Assembly: GCA_009760855.2 (NCBI GenBank) | Contig: WPIO01000067.1 | Location: forward strand, 1,831,001 to 1,895,000 | DNA: 64,000 bases | Direction of reading: 5' to 3' | DNA from: Cristatella mucedo | Taxonomy: Eukaryota; Bryozoa; Phylactolaemata; Cristatellidae | Shown: positions 24,030-35,932 of the stretch, one piece after another | Numbering within the stretch: the stretch's first letter is position 1 | Layout of the letters: each line of letters starts with the position of its first letter | The notes under the pieces: model-generated | The model's database searches: none | What the model saw: only the letters and a program-made list of their open reading frames with translations | What the model was told of the DNA's origin: nothing | Program-made: the position numbers and the translations under genes

Positions 24030-24170
24030 GATATTGGTAATATTAATAATAGCAATAACAGTAATATATTTGCATGACTCCCTTAGAGAACTCAATCTCT
24101 TTCGAGGCAGTTTGCATTTTCTGCAAGGGAAGCATGATCATTGGTTAGTGGTAGCATGCTCAACGAACCT
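24030..24170 (-). mobile_element. LINE-A 3' tail fragment
   Basis: Reverse strand shows the LINE-A tail (gaaagagattgagttctcta) and adjoining 3' UTR; lies about 45 bases upstream of exon 22's acceptor on the transcript. Confidence 0.8.
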
Positions 24171-24596
24171 ACCAACAATTGCGATTCTCCACGACCTTGC
24201 CAGAAGGAAAAAATGAAACCGCGGCGTGCTAAATTACGCCCTAATTCAGCCAGAAGAACTTATATGCAATATACGCGGTGCGTGAATTATAATGGCTACG
24301 AACCTAATATGCACTAATCTACGGCCAAGGCTTCGTAAACTAGAAGCCACACAGAAGGCTGCTATTTGTGCTTCTGGAGTCAGCTTAAACATGTGAGCTG
24401 GTTTGATGTATGTCAAGACCATTGTTGAACGCGTTGTAATCCTCCGATGCTTTCAAATAGACTTGTCTACTTCATGGATATGGACCTTTTAATTTCAGGT
24501 GCTCTTGGTCACTGCTGAAGCGGCGGTGCCAGCTAAATCAGCCGGATTATGGCGGATAATTATTATTCGCAATCCTGCGATACTTTATTGCCGATG

Positions 24597-24778
24597 CCGA
24601 ATAATAATAATAATACACTTGATAAAGCCCCATCAGACAACTCAATGTCTTTCTAGACGCTTTATATTTGCTGCAAAGGAAAACGCGATTTAATGATGAG
24701 TAATATCATGCTTGATAAAAAACATGAATAACATGGTTAGGAGTGACGTGTATAGGGTCAGCATGCAAGTGTGGTGCG
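24597..24778 (-). mobile_element. LINE-A 3' end fragment
   Basis: Reverse strand has the LINE-A 3' UTR and tail (agcgtctagaaagacattga), ending in an ATT run at 24600. Confidence 0.87.
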
Positions 24779-25349
24779 AATAATAGTTCGGCGATTGCGA
24801 AGTGCAAATAAATCCCCCCCCCCCGCTAAACAGCGGCCTCGGGCGACTCCTAGCGTGGTGTGGACCTTACTTGATTTCTCCGTAATACCTTCGGGTATTC
24901 CGCTGCTATCTTCGCTGTGACTATTTATGAGCTGTCCTCGGATATGCTACACAAAACAGGACCTGCTTAGCATAAGATGCCATGTCGCCATTAGTCGATA
25001 CCTACCGGCGGGCCTTCTCCGGCGGGTCAGTGAGAACCTACCTGCATCCTGCGTTCGCCCCATTATCAGCTCGGCTATCAAACCTACGACTCGTAAGTTT
25101 AAAGCGCTAAATAGTACTTGTTGCGGTAGTAGCCCACCCACTGTAGCCCAGCACGTTGTGAAATATCGTCCCACGGCCGTTACCAAGGTCCAATTTAAAT
25201 TCGAAGAGCCAGCGTCCGCCGGGCTGGACGCAAACGGTAGACAATACGAGCCACTTCATCGCCGTCGCCCAGTTGTTGGACAGCCTCTTAAATTCCGCCT
25301 ACTAAATGTCCGCTCGCTAAAAACCAAGGGGTAACTTATCCGCGATCAG

Positions 25350-26159
25350 GTGGTCCAGGAGAAGCTAGATGCATTTCTGCTTACAGAAACCTGGATGACG
25401 CCTTGTTCCAGTAGCTGTATTTCCGAGACCACCCCACCCGGGTTCTCATTCTATCAGTCCACGCGTTCTGACAAGGTTGGTGGCGGGGTTGCAATTGTTG
25501 TTCGCGAATCGTTTGGCTATAAAATGTGCAGTTTCTCGCATGGGTCATCATTTGAATCGGTTGCTATCAGGTCTTCATCAAAGACAGTGCCTCTCACCGT
25601 TGTGATATACCGGCCTCCTTCTGGCTGTCTAAACATGTTTATAGAGGAGTTTTCAGAGTTCCTCGCTAAAATATTTGTGTGTGACAGGCCACAACTGCTT
25701 GTAGGAGACTTCAATATTCACGCTGACAACCCTAGCAACAGCCAGGTCCGCTCATTTCTTGACTGTCTGGAGAATTTTGGTTTGGCCCAACACGGTAATC
25801 ATAGCACCCATGTCGGTGGCCACATTCTGGATCTCGTGATCACTAAGGATGTCCTCCCCACTGACTTTGTGGTGTGCCCACTGACCTTTTCAGATCATTG
25901 TTTGGTCTCGTTTACTGTTCCTGCTACCTCGTACGTACAGGGCAATGTCGAATTTGCCAAACGACGTAACTTACAAAGCATTGACATGGACAAGTTTTTG
26001 AAATCTGTTTGTGATGCAGGCCTTCTTGATCTGCATTCAGACTCGACCGGCAGCCTCGATACCCTCACTGATGCAATGAACATGACACTCAGGAGTGCTC
26101 TTGACAAGCATGCTCCCGTTTGCTCTATCCGTGTTCAAAGTCGTCGAGATTCCTTTTAA
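25350..26159 (+). pseudogene. LINE-B endonuclease domain (broken ORF2 part)
   Basis: APE-like endonuclease that would nick target DNA for target-primed reverse transcription. The motifs TETW, YRPP, GDFN and SDH are present in order, so the domain is almost whole, but an in-frame stop just upstream (25332-25334) and loss of frame at about 26157 separate it from the RT. Same frame as the RT reading. Confidence 0.9.
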
Positions 26160-26858
26160 TTTACAAAAAACTGCTTAAGATGCACCGTGTTAAGCACAGG
26201 CTGGAACGTCGTTTCAAGAAATCGGGGTCTGAGTCAGACCTAGTCAATTTTAAAGACTTTCTTTGAGTTTACAACCGAAAGCTTAAAAAAGCCAGGGCTT
26301 CTTTTTTCATTAGAAAGCTGAATTCCTGCCAGTCGGACACTAAACAGATTTATAAGACAATAAACCATTTACTGACCAAGGCTGTGAGGTCTACTCCCCA
26401 GATATTTAGGGCTCAGCCGAAAAGTTTTCAGCCTTCTTTACTGAAAAAAATTGTGCACGTTCGTGCCTCCATTAAGCCCCCTCCGACCAAAGCAATCGCC
26501 GTTCCTCAACCTGTGCCCTTTCTTAAAAGGTTCTCAGATGTTTCTGCCTGTGATGTGGCTGCCTTAATAAGGTCTAGCAAAAAGAGCTCGTCTCCTGAAG
26601 ACCCTATACCTTCATCTCTGTGGTCTTCACTTCCAGACCAACTTAGCCCTACCATAACCAAGATTTTTTTAATGCTTCTCTGGGAAAAGGGGTCGTCCCC
26701 AAGTTCTTCAAATCGGCAATCGTTAGACCTATTCTTAAAAAGCCTGGATTAGGCACAGAGGTCCTAGCAAACTATCGTCCAGTTTCCCTTCTTCCGTTCT
26801 TATCAAAGATCCTGGAAACAATTGTTGCTAAGCAGCTAGTTGAACATATTTAAAAAAA

Positions 26859-28163
26859 TTGAACGTCAGAAACATTTCAATCAGGGTTCAAGAGGCGCCC
26901 TCTACTGAAACTGCTCTCCTCCGTGTTAACAATGGCATTCTACATGGCAACGACGACGGGAATGTCACTGCCCTAGTACTTCTAGATCTGTCTGCTGCCT
27001 TCGACACCATTGATCACGAAGTTCTGCTCGAACGATTGAGAACAACGATCGGTCTGGCAGACGAAGCACTGGCGTGGTTTAAATCATACTTGTCTGATCG
27101 TGTTCAATCCGTGTCGTGTGGGGGTCAGGTCTCAGACTTAAGAAGGGCCACCTTTGGAGTCCCTCAAGGGTCTGTACTTGGTCCCTCGCTGTTCTCCATT
27201 TATACGCAACCTCTGGGAAAAGTGATTAAGGCCCATGGAATAGGATATCACTTCTATGCTGACGATACTCAGTTGTATTTGTCATTTAAACCGTCGGAAT
27301 CTGCTGCAGCAACTGAGAAACTGAATGCTTGCCTTGCCGATATTCGATCCTGGATGTCGGTAAACTTCCTTAAATTAAATGACGATAAAACCGAACTGCT
27401 TCTCATTGGACACCCTAAGCGTGTGGCTGGATTAAAAGGCTTTGCTGTTCTAATAGGTGATGCTATTGTGCGACCTTCACCACGTGCTCGTAATCTAGGT
27501 GTCGTGTTCGACAGCTGCCTCAATTTCAAAAGCTTCACTCAGAAGACTGCCTCTACAGCTAGCCATCACATCCGATCCCTATCCAAGATTAGAAGCTGTC
27601 TCCCAGAGTGGCTTGTAAAAGATTTAACTAGCTCTTTAGTTCTGTCTCGACTTGATTATTGTAATTTCCTTTTGGCTGGGCTACCAAAGAAAGCTATTAT
27701 GCCACTAAAGCGGACTATGAATATGGCTGCAAGGCTGGTCTTCAAGTCCCAGCGGTTTGAGCACGTGTCACCTTTGCTGGAAGGGCTAGGATGGTTGCCG
27801 GTTGAGCAAAGGATACAGAGCAAAGTTCTTAGGCTGACCCACAAGGCCCGCCACGGCTTGGCTCCTTCATACCTAGCTGAACTGCTGCATCAGTTTCAGC
27901 CTGTTCGCGCCCTCAGGTCCTGTGTGGACAATAAATTAGCTGTCCCATTCCTCTGCTTAAAGACAGTTGTCGACAGAAGCTTTAGCTCTGCAGGTCCTAG
28001 ACTGTGGAACTCGCTTCCACAATTCTTACGCAACGACATCTACTCTTCAACTGCCGACTATGGCACATCTTTTTCAGCGGTCCTGAACTGCTACTTCTAT
28101 GCTACTCACTACCTCAACTGCTCTCCTGACTGCTATGTTTCCCACTTTCTCTTTGTTGCGTGA
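26859..28163 (+). pseudogene. LINE-B reverse transcriptase domain (broken ORF2 part)
   Basis: 434-codon reading with RT motifs LDLSAAFDTIDHEVL, LAWFKSYLSDRVQSV, GVPQGSVLGPSLFSIYTQPL and YADDTQLY, then a long C-terminal region (SLSKIRSCLPEWLVKDL, AARLVFKSQRFEHVSPLLEG, RSFSSAGPRLWNSLPQFLRN). Key aspartates are kept. It is the only copy here with an intact catalytic box, but the N-terminal lesions make it non-functional. Confidence 0.92.
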
Positions 28164-28599
28164 GACGAAGTCTGTTGGCTACCGAATGTGTACCGAAAGC
28201 CGCTTAGGCTGTGAGTGCGCTATACAAAACTCTCCTGCGTGACACCCACATGGTCCTTATGACTTTGTGGAGTTACTGACGGAGATACAAAATCCGGTGC
28301 CCTGAGATAGGCAGCTGTCAGGATTCAAGACTCCGGGCATTGACATTGGAGCTGACTTGAGCTCTAGGCAACATAGCCGCCGGTGTACTTTATAGCCGCT
28401 GTTGAACATCTGTAACCGTCCGCTGCAGCTGTTGAAATAGACTTGTGTGGATTATGGATACGCACTCGATATGTCAAGGTATGAGTGCACGTCATCGCTG
28501 CTGTGTTTCTGCTACTGCTGGCATACCTGTGTACATTGGTGCAGTACCTACAAGTAACTAGCCGTGCTAGAAGGTTCAGGCGTCACCAGCATTCGTCAC

Positions 28600-28760
28600 G
28601 AGTCGGCTGAGAGTGGGTATTAGCCCAGTTGCAACGTGGTCGTACTTCGAGATCCGGGTCTTGATTTTGAGCCGTGGAGTAGGCAATCCTGTATTGCTCG
28701 CTTCGAGCTGTGTGATTGCCGGTAAGGCTCTTCTGCCGCTGTACATATAGTCATCGACAC
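28600..28760 (+). mobile_element. SINE S2 diverged fragment
   Basis: Weak head (gatccgggtcttgattttga) and S2 body (gtgattgccggtaaggctct, tctgccgctgtacatatag). Confidence 0.5.
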
Positions 28761-29109
28761 TGCAGAAGACGTCGCAACTGCCACCAACCACGCTGCTGCC
28801 GCTGCCTCCACCTGTGGTGGCGCAGCTTCCGGGGCGACAGCCATGCTGACACCGTCAGCGACCAGCTGACCATCATCCTTGTTTGATAGCGGTTAGTATG
28901 CCCGCCGAGTAATCGGTCGTGGCTGAGTGCAGCACTTGGCTGGATGGAGACATGGCGGCACCCCTTGCCCGTCTCTTGAACTCAACCACACACCGATTTT
29001 GCTGCAGGTCGAGGACAACGATAAAACAGCATACCTATCAAGAGCTTCGACTTTCATCTTCGAGCATCGACCTTCATCATCCCTTACAGCTCTTACAAAA
29101 CATGAATAC

Positions 29110-29750
29110 AAAACTCTGTACATACATCAATACAAAACTCTGCAGCGAGGCTTGTCTGTGGTGAGCGTGGCAATTTACACTCCACACCACTTCTCGCCGA
29201 CGTGCAGCGGCTACCAGTCAAGCAACGCATCGACTTCAAGGTTTTATCGCTCACTTTTAGGCATCTTAATTCTTTGGCCCAAGCCTACCAATCAGATCTG
29301 CTGCTCCTCCACCGGTCAAGCATCGTACCATCCACTTTTTGTAGTCTAGCTGTGTACATATACCTCGAACAAACCTCAAATCCTTTGGAGACCGTGCCTT
29401 TAGTTCGTATACTTCCAAAGCCTGGAACTCACTCCCAAATTCCGTTACGATATACCCTGACTTGACCACATTAAAACAGAAATTAAAAACGCACCTATTG
29501 ATCACGGCATTTAGTGGGTCCCTGTGAGTCGTTCTTTATGCGCTTATGCGTGCTGTAACCGTTGCTTGCTACTAATAAACACATTTGCATGCTGACTCGG
29601 TGCATGTTACCCCTAGCCGTGTTATTCTTGTTGTTTGTCGAGCCTGCTACCACGAACCATTCGATCGTGCATCCTTTGGAGCAAATTAAAGCGCCTAGAG
29701 AGAGATTGAGTACACTGAGGGCACTTTATCTAGTGAATTATTATTAATTT
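29110..29750 (+). mobile_element. LINE-A 3' fragment
   Basis: Runs from the ctctgcagcgaggcttgtct region (C-terminal coding part) through the 3' UTR to agcgcctagagagagattga and an ATT end; several stops. Confidence 0.88.
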
Positions 29751-29811
29751 TATTCCCGTTGCTGGCCGTTTAATTAAACTGTCTTTATATAAATATAAAT
29801 ATATATATATG

Positions 29812-29955
29812 TATAATTCATTTGTATAGCGCCCCAAGAGAACTTAATCTCTATTCAGGCGCTTCACATATGCCACAGGGCTTGAGCCCATGATCTCAGT
29901 CACACCTTGGTCGGGGCGAGCACCTTTAACCGCTGGACCAAGCCAGCTTAAAATG
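29812..29955 (-). mobile_element. SINE S1 copy
   Basis: Reverse strand: head ggcttggtccagcggttaaa, B-box region atcatgggctcaagccctgt, and tail (gcgcctgaatagagattaag, ttctcttggggcgctataca) followed by AT-rich sequence. Confidence 0.87.
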
Positions 29956-32570
29956 AATTATATATAAAATGTCTTTAAATTTCTACTATGCTTTAACATT
30001 TTTTTTTGCTGGCACTGCGAGTGCCTTCATTTGGTGAATCTAGCGACAAGCTGCAACGCATTAATGGTAGTAGCCAGTGCTTTTGAAGATACCATATAGA
30101 AGCTCGTAAGCAATAACAGCGACCCTCTCAGCCTTCGCTGACATTTCCTGCTCGCACTTTTGAGACAGATTGATTACCCAATTTGTGACGAAACGCTTCC
30201 TGAGCAGTGGAGGTATACAAGAAGAATCTAAGCAGAGCCGCCCGGTTGCAAGCCCGCGCTCACTTGACCCGGCTTGACCCCGGCTCGACCCTAGGCCCGA
30301 GCACGTGCCACTAGCAGCGGCCAAGCCGTTCCTCGGAACACCAAGGCGTAGGTCTTTGAAACGTCCAAGATAGAGCGGCCCGTTCCCAGCAGTAAATGTG
30401 GGCTGTGGGCAACCCACCCCAGGGCATTCCAATTTCTACAAACTCTACTTGGTAAAGTTATACTGCAAAGAAAATGCTTAATAAAGGGATCGAGATTAAT
30501 CGCAAGGAAATCCGTGTCGTTAAGTCGCCACGTGACCAGTCTTCTGCCTGTTACCGGACTCATGGTTCAAAACTCCAACTTAATACCTTAAGTTCCGCCA
30601 GGGCCTCGCATCCACATTGTTGGTAAGTGGGAGCTCGTGAAATTCAGTTTCTTTTATCAAGATCGGACTACAGACCGGATGCACAAGGGCCGTCGCAAGG
30701 TTGAACCCGACGACCTGCTTGACCAGTTTCTCGTTAAAATACGGCACTCAGCTTGGTCAAATTTACGCGGAAAAATCGTGCACGCCAGCTTGCTCACTCT
30801 AGTTGAAAACGAAAACTAAGAACCGTGCATTTCCATATCACAAGTTTACTAACCGTATTTGCAGACCTGGGCAGGTGGTTCACAGTAGTAGTAGTCATAA
30901 ACTACGCTAGTAACTATGGTTAAACCGTCTTTATGGGCATCTCTGAACAAATGAAAAACCGTTTCCCTCGCTGTCCACGCTTGTCACCTTGCTCAAGCTT
31001 GGGTTCGTTTCTACTAAGATAACGGGAGAGCAAATCACATCTTCTGCCTCCCTACGGCTGCATCTCAATGATCCGTATACGATTGTACGCTATGACAGCC
31101 AAGGGCTGTTGAGCCCTAAGCTAATCTGCAATGACGCTCTTACGGACCCGTGGGGCGGGCTCTTTCTCAGTGAAAAATCTTGTCACCCTGGATATGCCAC
31201 ACTGGGATGACCGCTGGCAATGCCAAAAAATATTTTAAGGTATTTGAACCTCCAAGGGAGCACAGAACCTTGACCTTAGCCAAGCCAGCTAATTCGGGTG
31301 GGTGTCAAGAGTTCTATGGAGCATGCTATTGACCATGCCAGGGTTGTGTCGGGTGGCAGCTCAAGACCTTTGGAATGGCGTCTTACTTAAGCAAAAATAG
31401 ATAGCGATGACCGAGAATATGATTTTGAAAAACGTATCCAGCCTTTATATCTTGACGTCAAACTTCTGCTAGCTTAGGAAAATACCGCAATGTTGCTCCT
31501 GGTTATTTCATGCTGACAATCCTAAGCCCGAGGTAATTGAACAAAGATAAGAAACTTTATAGCAAACTTAAGCACTTTATAAGCGGAACCGCACTCTCGT
31601 CACCTCTTTACTTTCAGCATTAGAAAGCTTGCGATTAATGAGTAACATGAGTTACTTAGTCGTTGGGGCTCCCGATGGATATGTAAAAAGTCTTATGGAG
31701 TGCAGAAGCTTCGGCTGGGAGCATGTTCCTGTCTACTACGCTATATGGAAATGTAATGTCGCTGGAAAGAAATTAGGCAACATCTTTTCGTCTTCTGGAG
31801 TGACGTCCACTGCTGCCAACTGGTCACGTGGTTCAGCGTCCTCAACATGGCATCCCCTCATGCAAAGCTACTCCAATGTTTCATCGGTGACTATAAAAAG
31901 TACGACTATACTAAATATTCTACTAATCATAATGAAAGAAGCCCTCGCCTACATTTTAACAATAATCGAATAGTGAAATCAGGATGCTCATCGCTAGGAG
32001 TAGGTGCAGTCTGTGCCACATATTGTTTAGTAAACCTAGCAAAGGAATGAGGCAGCCTTAAAAGTGAGGCCCTTCCTGAATTTTCTCATTTGTCAATGGA
32101 ACCTTCGTTAATTGCAATGTTACAAAAACATGCGATCTGATCGGCCAAAGAAAAACTCCAACAGATTAATCTCGGCGATTTAGTCTGTTTATAAAAATGC
32201 AACTCTAATTAGTAAATATTTAAATCGGCTAAACACACTCCAAAAAAACTCTTCCATTGTCCAAACCAGCTGATACGATAACAAAATTCGCCACAAGGTT
32301 CCGAAGGCCATCTCCGGCGCGAGAAAACTGCAATGCAACGAATTTGATCCTAACAGGATAGCTTCACAAGCACAGTAGCAATAACAACAGATACCGGAAG
32401 TAAATTCGAGCTACTAACAGCCACCCGTTTATCTACTCCGGAATCATGTCGAACATTGTCGCACTGTCTGCGTGAACGACGCCATATTCCACGACTAAGC
32501 TGCCAGCTACTGTATCCTCACTTTCTCGTTGCTTTGCTACAGGTGTTCACACTGTGATTCAATTACTTAC
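29956..32570. other. Intron 21 upstream part, no feature recognised
   Basis: No PKD-like exon or repeat family recognised. Open frames such as 31629-31973 plus or 30061-30432 minus lack domain similarity and splice context. Exons 21 and 22 join at phase 0, so no exon is needed. Confidence 0.45.
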
Positions 32571-32711
32571 CGTTAACTGATAGTCGACCCAGAGCAGCAC
32601 GTCACTACTCTGACTTCCAAGAAGATTTGTCCCGTTAAACTGTAGGATATTCGATCCCGTACGGTTATAGTCCGCCAGGAAATTTATTCTCACAAAGCCG
32701 GTCCGAGTCAC
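32571..32711 (-). CDS. Exon 21: PKD repeat C-terminal part
   Basis: Forty-seven codons: VTRTGFVRINFLADYNRTGS, then NGTNLLGSQSSDVLLWVDYQ and LT. Acceptor TTTCTCATCTGCAG and donor GTAAGT are both strong; phase 0 on each side. Counterpart of exon 14 (same opening V[TS]R[TS]GF). The usual G-x-Y core is diverged here. Two or more N-glycosylation sequons are present. Confidence 0.9.
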
Positions 32712-33252
32712 CTGCAGATGAGAAAGTGAGGCATATATATTTACAGCCCGTATAGGCATGCGTGTCTCTCAAAGAGCATGGAACCCATTTCTTCATCAGC
32801 CCCCCTTCCAGATCTCTAATTACTAGTACAATGAAAATAAAGCAAATACCTTCTCGATGAGCTTATTCTGATTCTAAGCACTTTACTTAGGTTAGTAAAT
32901 ATCAGCTGAATATCGATAATAACCTATTTGCTCGCATCCAAATTGAGCAGAGACCCAAAAAACTTTTTAGTCTATTGTCAACTTTCGTGTTTCTTTAATA
33001 GAATCCCGGGGAATGATATGAACAGATTCATAATGGCATTTGAAGTCTTCTTAATTACATTGACAGAGCCAAGGCTCTGAATAGAAAACTTTTCAATCCG
33101 CTTGCTAACTTAATGTATGTAATTAATGTATGTATGTAAGAGAGCTTCTCAAGAAGGTCTGCCTCGTTGATGCTACCTAATTGTTGTAGTGTTCCAGCCC
33201 TTAGCCAGGTCAGTTCTAGCATTCAAGTCAATGGAAAAGCCTTTATACTGAC

Positions 33253-33515
33253 CCAGTCAAACGTCCAATTCCTTGCCGGCCGCCCGTTCAGGCTCAGCGT
33301 GGTGTTGACATGGCTTCCGTTTGTCATTGTGAGCGGTATGATCACGTCATCTCCATAACGAAGATGGCGCGGCTGCGTAATCGCCAGGTTGACAATAGCC
33401 TCTTGCACGGGCAACAGCAGGTCCACGTATTCCGAGCTGATCAAGTTATGAGCAACGAGCCGGACCCAGTACAACCCCCAAGCTGAATAGTTGTGGCTGA
33501 AGATAACGGAAATCG
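33253..33515 (-). CDS. Exon 20: PKD repeat end plus next repeat start
   Basis: Reads ISVIFSHNYSAWGLYWVRLV, then AHNLISSEYVDLLLPVQEAI (PKD end and linker) and GRPARNWTFDW (start of the next core). Acceptor GCATTTTCTTGTAG is strong; donor GTCAGT. The opening two bases complete an alanine codon with exon 19. Counterpart of exon 13. Confidence 0.94.
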
Positions 33516-34114
33516 CTACAAGAAAATGCAAAAGCCTTCTCCTTCAGGCTATGTAATTTTGCTCTGCAAAGTCATTAGGACGTGCATGAAATCTGCTTAA
33601 AGCTGTTAACGTTGCATTAGTGACGGATACTGAAGATGGATTAGCGAAACCCACAGAAAGAAAAGATTTCTTCGGAAGAATGGAATATAAAAAAACGACT
33701 GTTCCCTAAATAAGCGTTTTCATTTTACACTAAGGTGAGACTTATCCAACTAAAATAAGAAACAGATATTGCTAAATTTAAAAAGCTGAGCTCAACTTGC
33801 ACTACAAATTTCACAATGATCGGCGAAGTATTGGCTATTATTGGGAGTTTACATGACTCAAAGCTCAACTTTAAATGCAGCTGTTTAAAGGTCACAAACA
33901 CGAGCCTCAGCAAGCGGCAGATACGTACCTCGACGTACCGAGGCTCACAAAGTTGGGAAACGGGTCGCATATGACACAAAGATAGGCGACTGTGATGTTT
34001 GCAGATATGTTCTTTCGGTTTACTTTCAGGCTAGACGCGGTTTGCATAGTGGTTTTCCCTTTATGTGGAAGTCGCCATGACTTCCGATGACATACTGCAC
34101 TTGCATTTATGTAT

Positions 34115-34390
34115 GTACATGTACATCTGTAACTCCTCAGAACCACAAAGACCGAGTGCGCGTTTCGCAGGAGAGTTTTGTATAGCGCACTCAAAGCCGA
34201 AGCGGCTTTAGGTACGCATTCGGTAGCCAACAGACTTTATCGAGCGGGCTTCAGCAAAGAGAAAGTAAGAAAAACAGCTGAGTCAGGAGAGCAGTTCAGG
34301 TAGTGCGTAGCGTAGCGCAGCACCGGAATCTCAGGACTGTTGGAAAGGGTGTGCCATAGTTTGCGAAAGTGAGTACCGCAGTCTGTCTAT
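34115..34390 (-). mobile_element. LINE-B 3' fragment
   Basis: Reverse strand matches the last ~270 bases of LINE-B (ccgaatgcgtacctaaagcc, gcgctatacaaaactctcct), diverged. Confidence 0.85.
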
Positions 34391-34469
34391 TGAAAACTAC
34401 ACTAAGCGAGCATTCGATTGTTTGACACATCGCTCAGCATTTTCTTTGAATGCGCCGATAACAGAACTG

Positions 34470-34580
34470 GACAGACGACAGGTGCAGACAGGTTCAAACA
34501 GGTTTATACAGGTTAGGACACTGGATAGGTAGTGGCAGGTGCGTATAGGTGTAGACAGGTGCACACAGGAACAGGAGGAG
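34470..34580. repeat. Degenerate 10-base minisatellite (acaggt core)
   Basis: About ten irregular copies of a unit like gcagacaggt / tatacaggtt in about 110 bases, inside the intron between exons 19 and 20. Confidence 0.8.
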
Positions 34581-35074
34581 GTCGCGCAGAAAGCTCGAAC
34601 ACATCTACGGCTAAGAATGGCAGCTTAATTTTGAGGGCCCTGGCAAGCATGCCGCCGCTGGGTCTGAGTCTGGCGGTACGGCGAGTCACGATCCTATTCT
34701 CGAAGTCCCGCTGGCCGGCATAAGCACGGGTAAGCAGAGGTGTGAACTGCCTGGTAGACGCCATCGGCTCTTCTATCGTTACGCAAGCGAGGCCAACGAG
34801 AGTCTGTTATCTTGGTGCGTCTTCGCAGCGTTCTTTAAGGCACACAAACATGGTGCGACTACTGCGACTGCAGACAAAGGTGTCACCTATTCCTCGGAAA
34901 TGCTAGCGCCAGAGCTCAGAGTTTGATAACGTCAAATGCTGCAGCGGCTAGCTCAAGTGCCTGTTCGTGTAAGGCACGTCAGACGTCAGCCAAAATAAAA
35001 CTTATGCATTTCTGGATGCCTGCTGCTGGTGTGGTGGAAGCCGTGCTACCTATGCACGGCTCGCTCTACCGTAC

Positions 35075-35255
35075 CTGCGCTGTTGAGTGTAATTTGTGAG
35101 TAGACCTTCCCTCTATCCTGCGTCAGGAAAGTCCAGTTCACGTAGGTTCCATGCGAGATACTGGCGTTGAAATACGTGACGTTATGCAGCAGCGTGGCCA
35201 CTTGAAGAGGCTTAACCGACAGGCCCTGAATAGAATCCTGGACGGTGACGAGGCA
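35075..35255 (-). CDS. Exon 19: PKD linker and repeat start
   Basis: Reads CLVTVQDSIQGLSVKPLQVA, then NVTYFNASISHGTYVNWTFL and ITLNSA. VTVQDSIQGLSV is the standard inter-repeat linker, and NWTF corresponds to the WxF of the PKD core. Acceptor CTCGTTTCAG; donor GTACGG, leaving one base. Joins exon 18 at phase 0 and exon 20 at phase 1. Confidence 0.93.
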
Positions 35256-35344
35256 CTGAAACGAGGTTCAGATCTGGTGTCCGCTAGCGAGTGTACGGAC
35301 GGACGCCTTGCATGATCTCTAAGCTCTGCAGGCATTGCTCTTAC

Positions 35345-35477
35345 GTTCGCTGACGCCGTCGACCCAGAGTTAGACGCATTAACTGAAACGAGGTACACAC
35401 CAAATTGACGGAAGCTGTGAGTCGTCTTGCTTGTGTTTGTACCTGCTGTCAAACCATCGCCGAAGTCCCATAAGTAC
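35345..35477 (-). CDS. Exon 18: PKD repeat with canonical WDFGDG
   Basis: Reads YLWDFGDGLTAGTNTSKTTH, then SFRQFGVYLVSVNASNSGST and ASAN. It carries both hallmark PKD motifs: WDFGDG and the G-V-Y-x-V-x-V-x-A-x-N end. Begins with one base, ends phase 0 before GTAAGA. Counterpart of exon 11. Confidence 0.95.
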
Positions 35478-35732
35478 CTTCAAACAATACAGCTGCTGAG
35501 CGGAAGGACAGCACTCTCGCGCTGACCGATTAAGGTGTGTACCGAGTGAGGCCCCAGCCAGGTTTTTTCGTAAAATACTATATGTGCAGCTACGTCAGTT
35601 TATTATCAATAGCAATTGAGGATTCTGCAGATATGGCGCAATTTTAAAAATCTTCCGATGCAAAGCTTCTAGCTTGATGGCTCTTTTCCAGAAATACAAG
35701 CAATGCCAATACGTAGATAGAAAATATCTTAC

Positions 35733-35833
35733 ACAATTCTCGATCCCCACAGCGACGGCGCACTGAAGTTTACCGTCTCATTAACTTTAAAGTTTATGCT
35801 ATTGCCAGATGTCACCATTAGGTTTTCAATGAC
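35733..35833 (-). CDS. Exon 17: PKD repeat start
   Basis: Short exon of 101 bases reading VIENLMVTSGNSINFKVNET and then SAPSLWGSRI, ending with two bases (GT) that take G from exon 18 to make valine. Donor GTAAGA. The joined reading runs WGSRIVYLWDFGDG, an excellent PKD core. Acceptor GGCGTTGTAG is moderate. Confidence 0.9.
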
Positions 35834-35932
35834 CTACAACGCCAGGCCAGTGAAACGATGGCAACTTTCTTGAGATAAGATAAATTGCAACCACTAGTCC
35901 GTAACTGAGTGACGGATCAGTTAGCTACTCAC

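Larger units (their letters stand above)
24880..28300 (+). mobile_element. LINE-B, near-complete L2/CR1-like element, inactivated
   Basis: About 3.4 kb. An APE-type endonuclease reads from NVRSLKTKG (followed by one in-frame stop) through AFLLTETWM, VVIYRPPSG, LLVGDFNIHADNP, GHILDLVITKD and FSDHCLVSF (25350-26159). After several frame breaks (26160-26860) the reverse transcriptase reads LLDLSAAFDTIDHEVLL, VPQGSVLGPSLFSIY and HFYADDTQLYLSF with an intact YADD box (26859-28163). The 3' end ctgcgtgacacccacatggt to ggagatac is shared with the fragments at 5.2 and 34.1 kb. A C-run and short 5' region precede it; the exact 5' end is uncertain. Confidence 0.93.

Noticed and set aside
31629-31973. 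114-codon plus-strand open frame as an independent gene
   Set aside because: No recognised domain, no splice context, no regulatory signals; likely chance.
33907-34230. Candidate PKD exon on the minus strand around 33939-34050
   Set aside because: Exons 19 and 20 join directly with perfect phase and complete a PKD domain; this reading has weak splice sites and no clear PKD strand pattern.
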